A stretch of 64,000 bases of DNA from Actinomadura hallensis (GTDB lineage Bacteria > Actinomycetota > Actinomycetes > Streptosporangiales > Streptosporangiaceae), in NCBI RefSeq assembly GCF_006716765.1, contig NZ_VFPO01000001.1, positions 5,456,001 to 5,520,000 on the forward strand. Reading direction: 5' to 3'. Below, piece after piece: positions 1-7,363 of this stretch. The notes beneath the pieces were generated by a model. It was not told the DNA's origin, made no database searches, and saw only the letters and a program-made list of their open reading frames with translations. The translations under genes and the position numbers were made by a program. Positions within the stretch are counted from its first letter, which is position 1. Each line of letters opens with the position of its first letter.

Positions 1-267
1 GGGTCGAAGGCGACGCCCGGTCGGCCGAACGCCTGACCCGCAGGCATTCGTCCTGACACACGGCACCCGCCCCGCGCCGCACCCATAACGCGGCGGGGGT
101 CACGGTGCCGCGACCTGTTCCTCGAGGTTCGCGCGGTACTGAGGACAGGTCGTCATGTCCTCGTGGGTGCAGTTCAGACCCGCCCCTGACGCGCGCCGAG
201 CCGCGGCGCGCCGCCCCCATGTGCGTCCGCACGGGACGGCGCGCCGCACCTCGACGGGACGGACGGG

Positions 268-705
268 CTAGTCGAGGCAGAACTCGTTGCCCTCCGGGTC
301 GGTCATGACGATGTGGCCGGCCTGCATCGGCGGCGCGGGCTCGAAGCGCTGGACGCGGGCGGCGCCGTGGGCGACGAGGCGCTCCGCCTCCTCCTCCAGG
401 GCCTTCATGCGGGCGTCGCCCTCCAGGCCGGGAGCCGCCCGCACGTCCAGGTGCACGCGGTTCTTGGCCTGCTTGCCCTCCGGCACCCGCTGGAAGAACA
501 GGCGGGGGCCGCGGCCCCCGGGGTCGACCAGCGCGGAGGCGTCGTTGCGGTTCTCGGGCGGGACGCCCATCGCCTCCAGCGCCTGGTCCCACGTCTCGAA
601 CCCGCCGGGCGGGTCCTGCAGCCGGTACCCGAGCGCCTCGGCCCAGAACGCCGACAGGGCGGCCGGGTCGGCGCAGTCGAACGTGATCTGTACGTCGCGG
701 GCCAT
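268..705 (-). CDS. VOC (glyoxalase-like) family protein
   Basis: This 145-residue protein has the vicinal oxygen chelate fold. It opens with a characteristic first strand (VQITFDCADP, residues 5-14) followed by a helix reading AALSAFWAEALGYRL. It closes with DPEGNEFCLD, the usual last strand of the second half-repeat. The fold is shared by lyases, dioxygenases and drug-binding proteins, so no substrate can be assigned. The ATG was chosen because GGAGG lies upstream at suitable spacing. One base separates its start from the stop of the DinB-type gene at 707-1273, so the two are probably one transcript. Confidence 0.85.
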   Translation of the reverse strand: MARDVQITFDCADPAALSAFWAEALGYRLQDPPGGFETWDQALEAMGVPPENRNDASALVDPGGRGPRLFFQRVPEGKQAKNRVHLDVRAAPGLEGDARMKALEEEAERLVAHGAARVQRFEPAPPMQAGHIVMTDPEGNEFCLD

Positions 706-706
706 G

Positions 707-1273
707 TCACCTCGCCTCCTTGTCCCGGTAGAGGTCGCGGATCAGGCAGACCTCGGACAGGTGGTGGATCAGCTCCCGGTTGATGTTCAGCACCAGCCGC
801 GCCATGGGGTCCTCGGCGAAGGGCCCCTCGGCCTCGCCGCACGGGCGGGCGAGCCCGGACTCGCCGAGCGACTCCACCCCCGCCTGCCATCGCGCGTACT
901 CCGCGTCGAGCTGGGCCAGCGCCTCGTCCGCGGTCTCGGCGTACTCGAACGACGGGTAGTCCGTGGGCTCGCGGCCGAAGTGGGCCGCGTTGCGGACGGC
1001 GAGGACGCCGACGATGACGTGCCCGAGCCGCCAGGCGATCGTGGTGAACGGCGCCGGGTCGGGCTCCGGCATCGCGAAGTCGATGGTCATCGCGCCGGAC
1101 CCGGCCTGCACCGGCGCGCTGCCGGTGCCGCGCGGGCGCACGCTCCAGCAGCCGGGCACCGGCTCCCAGAAGTACTCGTCGTCGGTGAGCCCGTCGAGGC
1201 GCTTGCGCAGCTGGTTCGTCCAGTGCCAGTCGATCTGGTCCGTGAGCAGCTGGTTCCAGTTCAGGTCGGTCAT
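707..1273 (-). CDS. DinB-superfamily putative metal-binding protein
   Basis: This 188-residue, mostly helical protein resembles the DinB/DUF664 four-helix family, whose actinobacterial members include mycothiol-dependent thiol transferases. The expected three metal-ligand histidines are visible at about residue 17 (DWHW), residue 85 (RLGHV) and residues 170-171 (ELIHHLSEV). Family knowledge suggests a divalent metal site; a thiol transferase role is only inference. The open frame continues far upstream, but the start is placed at the ATG before TDLNWNQ because the protein begins there in a family-like way and GAGGG precedes it. It is followed after one base by the VOC gene. Confidence 0.8.
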   Translation of the reverse strand: MTDLNWNQLLTDQIDWHWTNQLRKRLDGLTDDEYFWEPVPGCWSVRPRGTGSAPVQAGSGAMTIDFAMPEPDPAPFTTIAWRLGHVIVGVLAVRNAAHFGREPTDYPSFEYAETADEALAQLDAEYARWQAGVESLGESGLARPCGEAEGPFAEDPMARLVLNINRELIHHLSEVCLIRDLYRDKEAR

Positions 1274-1368
1274 GGCCCTCAGCGTGCCCCCTATAGCGGA
1301 CAGGATCCTTCCGCGATCAACCCTCTCGTACGGTTTTCTGCAGACGGGATCGGTCGCGGTCGGCGGAC

Positions 1369-1869
1369 TCAGTTCCGGCCGGCCCGGCCGGTTCCGGTGG
1401 CCTTGTTCGCGCGGGCGTCGTACTCGGCCCGGTTCGCCAGCACCTCGTCCATGTGCGCCTCCGCCCACAGCTTGATGCCGCGGATGGCGCGGTGGAGGGA
1501 GATCCCCAGTTCGGTCAGCTCGTAGGTGACCGAGACCGGAACGGTGGGGGTCACGGTGCGCGTGACCAGGCCGTCCCGCTCCAGGGACCGGAGCGTCTGG
1601 GTGAGCATCTTCTGGCTGACCCCGGCGAGGCGGCGGGACAGCTCGGAGTAGCGCATCGCCCGCGGCTCGCCGTCGCATTCCCCGCCGGGGTGGGGTCCGT
1701 CGCCGCCCAGGGCCGCGAGGACGAGCGCGACCCACTTGTCGGAGATGCGGTCGAGCAGCTGGCGGCTGGGGCAGTTCGCCAGGAACGCGTCGTAGGCCGT
1801 CTTCGCCTGGGCCCGCTTCTGGGCCGCCGTCGTCGTCGGCACGGCAGGCTCCTTCCCCTGCGGTGACAT
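1369..1869 (-). CDS. HxlR-family transcriptional regulator
   Basis: This 166-residue winged-helix regulator carries the HxlR signature: a cysteine (NCPS) followed by LLDRISDKWVALVLAAL, then YSELSRRLAGVSQKMLTQTLRSLERDGLV, the recognition-helix segment, and a wing ending in YELTELG. Members are dimeric and often sense electrophiles or redox state through the N-terminal cysteine. It is transcribed away from the quinone oxidoreductase at 1957, with 87 bases between the starts. A 20-bp dyad overlaps its start codon, so autorepression together with control of the oxidoreductase is likely. An insertion (GGDGPHPGGECDGEPR) between the first helices lengthens it compared with typical members of about 120 residues. 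Confidence 0.9.
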   Translation of the reverse strand: MSPQGKEPAVPTTTAAQKRAQAKTAYDAFLANCPSRQLLDRISDKWVALVLAALGGDGPHPGGECDGEPRAMRYSELSRRLAGVSQKMLTQTLRSLERDGLVTRTVTPTVPVSVTYELTELGISLHRAIRGIKLWAEAHMDEVLANRAEYDARANKATGTGRAGRN

Positions 1870-1888
1870 ACGCACTTTCAAGTGCGTA
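1869..1888. promoter_or_regulatory. Palindromic operator candidate for the HxlR regulator
   Basis: The sequence TACGCACTT-TC-AAGTGCGTA is a perfect 9-bp inverted repeat with a 2-bp spacer. It touches the start codon of the HxlR gene and lies in the 87-bp divergent gap. HxlR proteins bind dyads of about this size, so this is the best candidate operator for both promoters. Binding is inferred from position and symmetry only. Confidence 0.6.
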
Positions 1889-1956
1889 CTTCCTATTGGA
1901 GAGTTACCCCTCCAGTGTGGTGGAAGAGGCACAGAGATCGCCATAGGGAGGCAGTC

Positions 1957-2883
1957 ATGTCCACCACTTCTCGTACCGCCACTTCTCGTACCGCCGCCTT
2001 CCGGAGCGCCGTCGTCCGGACGCCGGGCGGCCCCGACTCCATCGAGATCATCGACGTGCCCGTCGCCGAGCCGGGTCCGGGGCAGGTGCGGGTCGCGGTC
2101 GCGGGCGCCGCGGTGAACCCCGTCGACCTGGCGCTCGCGGCCGGGGTCTTCCACGGGATGGGGCTGATCAGTCAGCCCGAGCACACCGGCCTGGGCTGGG
2201 ACTTCTCCGGCACCGTCACCGCCGCCGGGCCGGGCGCGGACCTCGCGGCCGGCAGCCGCGTCGCGGGGCTGGTCACCGGTTTCGACCGCGACTACGGCAC
2301 CTACGCCGAGCAGCTGGTCGTCGCGGCGGACGACGTCGCCGTCGTCCCCGAGGGGCTCGACCTGGTCGCGGCGGCGACGGTCCCGCTCAACGGCCTGGCG
2401 GTCGACCTGCTCGGCGCCGGCGAGGGCCGGAACCTGCTGGTGACGGGAGCCGCGGGCGCGCTCGGCGCGTACGCGGCCGTGCTCGCCCAGGAGCGCGGCT
2501 GGCGGGTCACCGGGCTCGCCCGCGCCGGCGACGAGAAGTTCGTGCGCGGCCTCGGCGCCGGTTTCACCACCGAGGCGACGCCCGGCTGGGACGCGGTCGT
2601 CGACGGCGCGGCGCTCCAGGACCAGGCGGCCGCGCTGGTGAGGGACGGCGGCGTCTTCGTCGGCGTCCGCCCGAACGCGGCGCCTCCGGCGGGGCGCGGC
2701 GTCAGCGTCCACGCCGTGGAGGTGCGGGCGGACGGCGCCCGGCTCGCCGGGCTCCTCGACGCCGCCGCGAGCGGCCGCCTGCCCGCGCGGGTGCACGCCG
2801 TCCTGCCGCTGGACGAGGCGGCCACGGCGCACCGCGAGGTCGCGAAGGGCGGCGTGCGCGGAAAGTACGTCCTGCGCCCCTGA
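1957..2883 (+). CDS. NADPH:quinone oxidoreductase / zinc-free medium-chain dehydrogenase
   Basis: This 308-residue member of the medium-chain dehydrogenase superfamily is of the quinone oxidoreductase type. The N-terminal GroES-like half contains GPGQVRVAVAGAAVNPVDLALAAG, and the Rossmann half contains the nucleotide-binding LLVTGAAGALGAYAAVLAQERG. The cysteine cluster of zinc alcohol dehydrogenases is absent. It probably uses NADPH to reduce quinones or reactive carbonyls in the cytoplasm. The start is the ATG with AGGGAGG upstream; the longer open frame from 1882 lacks such a site and would run through the operator region. Divergence from an HxlR regulator suggests induction by quinone-like or electrophilic stress. 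The first residues repeat a short TSRTA unit. Confidence 0.88.
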   Translation: MSTTSRTATSRTAAFRSAVVRTPGGPDSIEIIDVPVAEPGPGQVRVAVAGAAVNPVDLALAAGVFHGMGLISQPEHTGLGWDFSGTVTAAGPGADLAAGSRVAGLVTGFDRDYGTYAEQLVVAADDVAVVPEGLDLVAAATVPLNGLAVDLLGAGEGRNLLVTGAAGALGAYAAVLAQERGWRVTGLARAGDEKFVRGLGAGFTTEATPGWDAVVDGAALQDQAAALVRDGGVFVGVRPNAAPPAGRGVSVHAVEVRADGARLAGLLDAAASGRLPARVHAVLPLDEAATAHREVAKGGVRGKYVLRP

Positions 2884-2918
2884 CGACCGGATCGGGCCGA
2901 CGAGGAATCGGCGATGAA

Positions 2919-2946
2919 AAGGCGCGCCCGGAAACGAGCGCGCCTT
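2919..2946. terminator. Bidirectional hairpin terminator between convergent genes
   Basis: AAGGCGCGC and GCGCGCCTT form a 9-bp stem with a 10-base loop. It lies 36 bases after the oxidoreductase stop and before the end of the convergent lipoprotein gene. There is no clear T tract, as is usual in high-GC actinobacteria. Confidence 0.7.
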
Positions 2947-3041
2947 CTCCTCACAACGGCGAGCCGACGGACCGACGGATCTGACCGATCACGGTCGCCG
3001 CGCCCCCGCGGCGGCGACCGGAGCCGTGACGGGCACGCCGG

Positions 3042-3605
3042 TCAGCCCCTGCGGACGGTGAACCCGCCGCAGCCGGGGCTGCGGATGGAACCCCGGATCA
3101 CGTCCGGGTTGACGCTGGAGAGCGGCGCGCTCAGCGAGACCATCTGGTAGTCGCCCGGCCTGCTGATCCAGCGCTCGCCGCGCAGCACCAGCAGGCTGCT
3201 GGTGGCGGTGCCGCGCACGGTGAACGACCCCGACCTCGCCCGGGTGTTGCCGGGCGCGGGAGCGAAGCGGAAGATGCCGGTGACGATGCTGCTGCTCGTC
3301 CGCTGGACGAGCGTGAGGTTCAGCTCCATGAGGCCCTGCGGGCAGGTGTAGGTGCCCCGCCAGCTGCCGGTCAGCGACCTCGTGCGGAGGGTCGGCGTCG
3401 ACAGCGGCCGCGTCGGCCGGTACGGCGTCCTCAGCTCCGGGGGCTCCGGCGGAGGCGGGTAGTCGTGGCCGCGCCGCGACTCGTTGCCGAAGTTCGGTAT
3501 CGCGCACCCCGAGCCGAGGAGCCCCACCGCGGCGAGTGCGGCCGCGGCCGCGGCGGACCTGGCGCGGCCGCGCCGGTGGCCGGTGCTGAGCTGGCGACTT
3601 CGCAT
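3042..3605 (-). CDS. Secreted lipoprotein of unknown function
   Basis: The 187-residue protein starts with a basic n-region (MRSRQLSTGHRRGR), an alanine-rich hydrophobic core and the lipobox LGSGC. Signal peptidase II should therefore cleave before the cysteine at about residue 34 and anchor the protein to the outer face of the membrane. A proline-rich linker (YPPPPEPPELRTPYRP) precedes a compact C-terminal domain of about 110 residues starting near TGSWRGTYTCPQG. That domain is rich in beta strands and holds two cysteines that could pair (TCPQ and SPGCGG). I do not recognise a family. The gene stands alone, convergent with the oxidoreductase. Confidence 0.8.
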   Translation of the reverse strand: MRSRQLSTGHRRGRARSAAAAAALAAVGLLGSGCAIPNFGNESRRGHDYPPPPEPPELRTPYRPTRPLSTPTLRTRSLTGSWRGTYTCPQGLMELNLTLVQRTSSSIVTGIFRFAPAPGNTRARSGSFTVRGTATSSLLVLRGERWISRPGDYQMVSLSAPLSSVNPDVIRGSIRSPGCGGFTVRRG

Positions 3606-3815
3606 GTTGGAACCCTTTGGCTGCCGGGCGTCCCGGGCACGGCCGTCCCGGCACCGGACGGCGCCGGGGAGCCGTGCTGGAACGGAGTGATCAAGACGAA
3701 GGTGGGACGGCGGCCGTCAGGTTCCGGTTCCAGCCGATATGGGTTCCTCCGGGCGCGACGCGTCCGCCCCGCCGGGTGAACGGCGGGCTACGGCGACGCG
3801 GAGCCGGGGTCGTGG

Positions 3816-4883
3816 TCAGCAGATGCGAGGCAGGGGGTCCCCTACCAGGAGGTCCACGATGCGGGTGCCGCCGAAGGCCGTCTTGAGGAGGACGAGCCCG
3901 GGCGGATCCTCGCGCACGCGGCCGATGACGGCGGCCTCCGCGCCGAGGGGGTGACGGTGCAGCGCCGCCAGGGCCGCCTCCTCCGCCTCGGGTGCGACGG
4001 CGACCACCGCGCGTCCCTCGCAGGCCACGTACATGGGGTCGATGCCGAGGAGCTCGCACGCGCCCCGGACGGCCGGGCGCACCGGCACCGCGGACTCGTC
4101 CACCACCACGGCGGCGCCCGCGTCGGAGGCCAGCTCGTTCAGGACGGTCGCGACGCCGCCGCGGGTGGCGTCGCGCATGCGGCGGACGCCGCCGGGGCAG
4201 GCGGCGCGGACGTCGGCGAGCAGCGCGTTCAGCGGCGCGGTGTCGGAGACGAGGTCGGCCTCGATGTCCAGCTCGCCGCGCGCCAGCATGATCGTGACGC
4301 CGTGCTCGCCGATCGGGCCCGTGACCAGGATCGCGTCGCCCGGCCGCACGTCGGACGGCTCCGCGGGCGCGAGCCCCACCCCGGCCGTGTTGATGTAGCA
4401 GCCGTCGGCCTTGCCGCGCTCGACGACCTTGGTGTCGCCCGTGACGATGTCCACGCCCGCGGCCTCGGCGGCGCGGCTCATCGAGTCGGTGATGCGGCGC
4501 AGGTCGGCGACGGGGAACCCCTCTTCGAGGATGAACCCCGCGGAGAGGTGCAGCGGTGTCGCGCCGGACACGGCCAGGTCGTTGACGGTCCCGTTGACGG
4601 CCAGGTCTCCGATGTCGCCGCCGGGGAAGAACAGCGGGGACACCACGTAGGAGTCGGTGGTGAAGGCGAGGCGGGTCCCGTTCAGGTCGAGGTGCGCGGA
4701 GTCGTCGAGGCGGTCGAGGCGGGGATTGGCGAACGCCTCGCGGAAGACGGCCTCGATGAGGGTGTGGGTGGCCTTGCCGCCGGAGCCGTGCGCGAGCGTG
4801 ACGGCGTCCTCGCGCAGCCGCGCCTTGCGGGACCGGGCGCGGTCGATGCGTTCGAGGACCTCCTCCTCGCGGATCGTCACCAT
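3816..4883 (-). CDS. hypE: Hydrogenase maturation factor HypE (carbamoyl dehydratase)
   Basis: HypE receives a carbamoyl group from HypF on its C-terminal cysteine and dehydrates it with ATP to a thiocyanate, the source of the cyanide ligands of the [NiFe] active-site iron. The 355 residues show the N-terminal AIR-synthase-related motif HGSGGKATH (residues 32-40), the internal SATPLHLSAGFILEEGF, and the diagnostic C-terminus PRIC ending in the acceptor cysteine (Cys355). The length is normal for the family. The start is the ATG overlapping the end of hypD by seven bases, which implies translational coupling. It is the last gene of an eleven-gene minus-strand operon. HypF, which would supply the carbamoyl group, is not in the window. 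Confidence 0.97.
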   Translation of the reverse strand: MVTIREEEVLERIDRARSRKARLREDAVTLAHGSGGKATHTLIEAVFREAFANPRLDRLDDSAHLDLNGTRLAFTTDSYVVSPLFFPGGDIGDLAVNGTVNDLAVSGATPLHLSAGFILEEGFPVADLRRITDSMSRAAEAAGVDIVTGDTKVVERGKADGCYINTAGVGLAPAEPSDVRPGDAILVTGPIGEHGVTIMLARGELDIEADLVSDTAPLNALLADVRAACPGGVRRMRDATRGGVATVLNELASDAGAAVVVDESAVPVRPAVRGACELLGIDPMYVACEGRAVVAVAPEAEEAALAALHRHPLGAEAAVIGRVREDPPGLVLLKTAFGGTRIVDLLVGDPLPRIC

Positions 4884-6067
4884 GCCGCCCCCTCGGCGCC
4901 CGCGGCCCCGCCGGCCGGCACCGCCTCCGCGCTCTCCTGGCCGGGCCGGGCGGCCTCCGCGACGCGCCGGCGGGTGAAGCGGCCGAAGTTGTAGTAGGCG
5001 GCGCAGGCGCCCTCGGACGAGACCATGCAGGTGCCGATGGGGGTCTCGGGCGTGCAGGCCGTCCCGAAGACCTTGCACTCCCACGGTTTGAGGACGCCCT
5101 TCAGCACCTCGCCGCACTGGCACGCCTTCGGGTCGGCGACCCGCCCGCCCGGGATCTCGAAGATCCGCTCGGCGTCGTAGGCGGCGTACTCGTCCCGCAT
5201 GCGGAGTGCGGAGTGCGAGATGAAGCCGAGGCCGCGCCATTCGAAGTAGGCGCGCGGCTCCATGGTCCGGCCGATGACCTGGAGCGCCCTGGGGTTGCCG
5301 TCCCACGGGACGACCCGCCCGTACTGGTTCTCCACCTCCGAGCGGCCCTCGGCGAGCTGGGTGAGCAGCATGTGCACCGACTGGAGCAGGTCGAGCGGCT
5401 CGAAACCGGCGACGACCAGCGGCTTGCCGTAGTCGCCGGTGATGAACGAGTACGGGCGGCAGCCGATGACGGTCGAGACGTGGCCGGGGCCGATGAAGCC
5501 GTCGAGCCGCAGGTCCGGCGAGTCGAGGATCGCCTTGATCGCCGGGAGGATCGTCACGTGGTTGTTGAAGACCGAGAAGTTGCCGATCCCCTCCGCCTCC
5601 GCGCGCAGCACGGTCGTGGCGGTGGACGGCGCGGTCGTCTCGAACCCGATGCCCATGAAGACGACGCGGCGGGACGGGTTCTCTTTGGCGATCTTCAGCG
5701 CGTCGAGGGGCGAGTACACCATCCGGATGTCGGCCCCGGCCGCCTTGGCGTCGAAGAAGGAGCCGTTCCCGCCGGGCACCCGCATCATGTCCCCGAACGA
5801 GGTCAGGATGACGTCCGGCTGGGACGCGATGTGAACGGCGTCGTCGACCCTCCCCATCGGGATCACGCACACCGGGCAGCCTGGGCCGTGCACCAGCGAG
5901 ACGTTCTCGGGCAGATAGTCCTCTAGGCCGTGCTTGTAGATGGTGTGGGTGTGGCCCCCGCACACTTCCATGAACTTGTAGTCGCGGCCGGGCTCGCACA
6001 GTGAGGCGATGGAAGACGCGAGCGCCCTCGCCTTGTCCGCGTCCCGGTACTCGTCGACGAAACGCAT
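4877..6067 (-). CDS. hypD: Hydrogenase maturation factor HypD (Fe-S scaffold)
   Basis: HypD is the iron-sulfur scaffold on which, together with HypC, the Fe(CN)2CO unit is assembled. The 396-residue protein has the CGGHTHTIYKHG motif at residues 36-47 and GPGCPVCV at 61-68. It also has a cysteine-rich C-terminal third (CQCGEVLKG, CTPETPIGTC, SEGACAAYYN) that supplies the 4Fe-4S ligands. The C-terminus is extended by about 30 alanine- and glutamate-rich residues beyond the usual FGRFTRRR end, which is uncommon and probably disordered. The start ATG overlaps the hypC stop as TGATG, and the end overlaps the hypE start, so the three genes are tightly coupled. Confidence 0.97.
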   Translation of the reverse strand: MRFVDEYRDADKARALASSIASLCEPGRDYKFMEVCGGHTHTIYKHGLEDYLPENVSLVHGPGCPVCVIPMGRVDDAVHIASQPDVILTSFGDMMRVPGGNGSFFDAKAAGADIRMVYSPLDALKIAKENPSRRVVFMGIGFETTAPSTATTVLRAEAEGIGNFSVFNNHVTILPAIKAILDSPDLRLDGFIGPGHVSTVIGCRPYSFITGDYGKPLVVAGFEPLDLLQSVHMLLTQLAEGRSEVENQYGRVVPWDGNPRALQVIGRTMEPRAYFEWRGLGFISHSALRMRDEYAAYDAERIFEIPGGRVADPKACQCGEVLKGVLKPWECKVFGTACTPETPIGTCMVSSEGACAAYYNFGRFTRRRVAEAARPGQESAEAVPAGGAAGAEGAAW

Positions 6068-6336
6068 CAGTCGATCCTCGATTCCCGCAGTGCGTCGATC
6101 TCCTCGTCGTAGGCGGCGCCGATGCCCTCGAGCATCCGCAGCGTCGCCTTCGCCTCCTCCTCGTCGATCTTCGACATGGCGAAGCCGACGTGGATGAGGA
6201 CCCAGTCGCCCGGGGAGACCCCCTCCCCGGCCAGCAGGCCGATGTCGATCGTGCGCCGGACACCGGTGACCTCGACCCTCGCCAGCGGGCGGTCCGGCAT
6301 GACCTCCACGATCTCGCCGGGTATCGCGAGGCACAT
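6067..6336 (-). CDS. hypC: Hydrogenase maturation chaperone HypC
   Basis: HypC chaperones the Fe(CN)2CO cofactor between HypD and the hydrogenase large subunit. This 89-residue protein begins MCLAIPGEIVEV, with the essential Cys2 exposed after removal of Met1. It continues with a small beta-barrel (DWVLIHVGFAMSKIDEEEA) and a C-terminal helix. The longer frame starting five codons upstream was rejected because Cys2 must be next to the initiator. The start overlaps the stop of the SIS gene at 6336-7121 as TGATG. A second, divergent HypC-like gene lies 0.8 kb upstream in the same operon. Confidence 0.96.
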   Translation of the reverse strand: MCLAIPGEIVEVMPDRPLARVEVTGVRRTIDIGLLAGEGVSPGDWVLIHVGFAMSKIDEEEAKATLRMLEGIGAAYDEEIDALRESRID

Positions 6337-7121
6337 CAGAGACCCTCCCAAGTCATGTCGGCCCGCGCCGTCCCGGCCGGTGCCGCCTCCGCAGGCGCCG
6401 TGCCGGCCCGCGCCGTACCAGCCCGCGCCGTGCCGGCCGGTGCCGTGCCGGCCGGTGCCGCGCCGTCCCGTGCCAGCTCGGCCTGGGTCAGCTCCCAGAG
6501 CGCGTGGTAGATCGTCGTCTGCGCCTCCTGGACGCGGTGCACGGACGACGACGGCACGACGAACAGGTGGTTCAGCGCGGGCTCCTCGGCCATCTGGCCG
6601 CCGGTGTAGCCGGCGAGGCCGACCGTGAGCATGCCGCGCCGCCCGCCCTCCCGGATCGCGGCGATCAGGTTGTCGGAGTTCCCGCTGGTGGACAGCGCGA
6701 GCGCGATGTCGCCGGGCCGCCCGAACGCCGCCAGCTGCCGCGCGAACACCACCTCGAAGCCGATGTCGTTGGACAGCGCCGTTACGACGGCGACGTCGGT
6801 CGTGAGGGCGAGGGCGGGCAGCGGCCGCGCGGCCCGCCCCGCGGACCCACCGGGATTGAGGAACAGCGCGGCGACGTCCTGCGCGTCGGTGGAGCTGCCG
6901 CCGTTCCCGAAGGTGAACAGCCGCCCGCCCGCGCGGAACGCGTCCGCCATCCGGGCGGCGCAGGCCGCGAGGTCGTCCCCGTGGTCCTCCAGGACGGTCT
7001 CGCGCAGCCGGACGATGTCGTTCGCCTTCTCGGCGGTCGAGCGGCGGACGTCGTCCATGACGACGTCCAGCCCGGGGCCTCCGGAGGACAGGAACGGATA
7101 CAGCTGCTGCATGTCGGTCAT
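6336..7121 (-). CDS. SIS-domain protein A (GmhA-like, catalytic Glu missing)
   Basis: This 261-residue protein belongs to the sugar isomerase (SIS) fold and resembles sedoheptulose-7-phosphate isomerase GmhA. Residues 72-82 (GNGGSSTDAQD) and 144-149 (STSGNS) match the two phosphosugar-binding loops. By alignment to my recollection of E. coli GmhA, the catalytic Glu65 position holds Leu86, and the preceding DAxH histidine is Asp82. The His180 position is kept as His206. Isomerase activity is therefore doubtful. The last 40 residues are a low-complexity tail of AGTAP/AGTAR repeats encoded by a 15-bp DNA repeat. SIS genes sit in several actinobacterial [NiFe]-hydrogenase clusters with no settled role. 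It overlaps its neighbours on both sides. Confidence 0.88.
   Translation of the reverse strand: MTDMQQLYPFLSSGGPGLDVVMDDVRRSTAEKANDIVRLRETVLEDHGDDLAACAARMADAFRAGGRLFTFGNGGSSTDAQDVAALFLNPGGSAGRAARPLPALALTTDVAVVTALSNDIGFEVVFARQLAAFGRPGDIALALSTSGNSDNLIAAIREGGRRGMLTVGLAGYTGGQMAEEPALNHLFVVPSSSVHRVQEAQTTIYHALWELTQAELARDGAAPAGTAPAGTARAGTARAGTAPAEAAPAGTARADMTWEGL
6361..6470 (-). repeat. Degenerate 15-bp tandem repeat inside the SIS gene
   Basis: Seven or so copies of a 15-bp unit related to GCCGTGCCGGCCGGT encode the pentapeptide AGTAP/AGTAR at the C-terminus of SIS protein A. The copies are imperfect. Replication slippage could change the tail length without moving the frame. Confidence 0.7.
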
Positions 7122-7363
7122 TTCATGACTCCGATGGCCTCCTTGGCGTGGACGAGCACGATGTCGCCGGCCACGGCGTCCACCAGCGCCACGCTGACCT
7201 GTTCCACCCGCCCGTCCCCGGCGTCGACGTCCGCGAGGCCGTCGTCCCCGATCCGCAGGACGCGGACCGCGACGGCCTCGTCCGAGCACGTCACGCAGTG
7301 GTCGCCGGCGCAGTGCCCGCCGTCCGGCCCCTCGTCCGGAGGCGTTGCCGAGAACGCCGTCAT
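7118..7363 (-). CDS. HypC/HupF-like protein with cysteine-rich N-terminus
   Basis: The 81-residue product ends in a HypC-type barrel (AVRVLRIGDDGLADVDAGDG, then VALVDAVAGDIVLVHAKEAIG). Unlike hypC it has no Met-Cys start. It carries instead a 30-residue N-terminal extension with Cys/His residues (GGHCAGDHCVTCSDEA). The Cys just before the barrel (VTCSDE) may stand in for the HypC Cys2, or the cluster may bind metal. A carrier role for the active-site iron unit is inference from fold and context. It lies between two SIS-domain genes and overlaps each by four bases (ATGA), so the three proteins are probably made in step and may form a complex. Confidence 0.8.
   Translation of the reverse strand: MTAFSATPPDEGPDGGHCAGDHCVTCSDEAVAVRVLRIGDDGLADVDAGDGRVEQVSVALVDAVAGDIVLVHAKEAIGVMK

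Noticed and set aside
100..249. Minus-strand 49-codon frame ending THEDMTTCPQYRANLEEQVAAP
   Set aside because: The C-terminal half looks protein-like, but the N-terminal half is arginine-rich and no ribosome site or family supports it.
287..1525. Long plus-strand open frame of 412 codons
   Set aside because: It runs antisense through the VOC and DinB genes and is arginine/proline-rich, typical of a high-GC shadow frame.
3951..4994. Long plus-strand frame antisense to hypE
   Set aside because: Glycine, arginine and valine-rich composition with no family; an antisense shadow of hypE codon bias.
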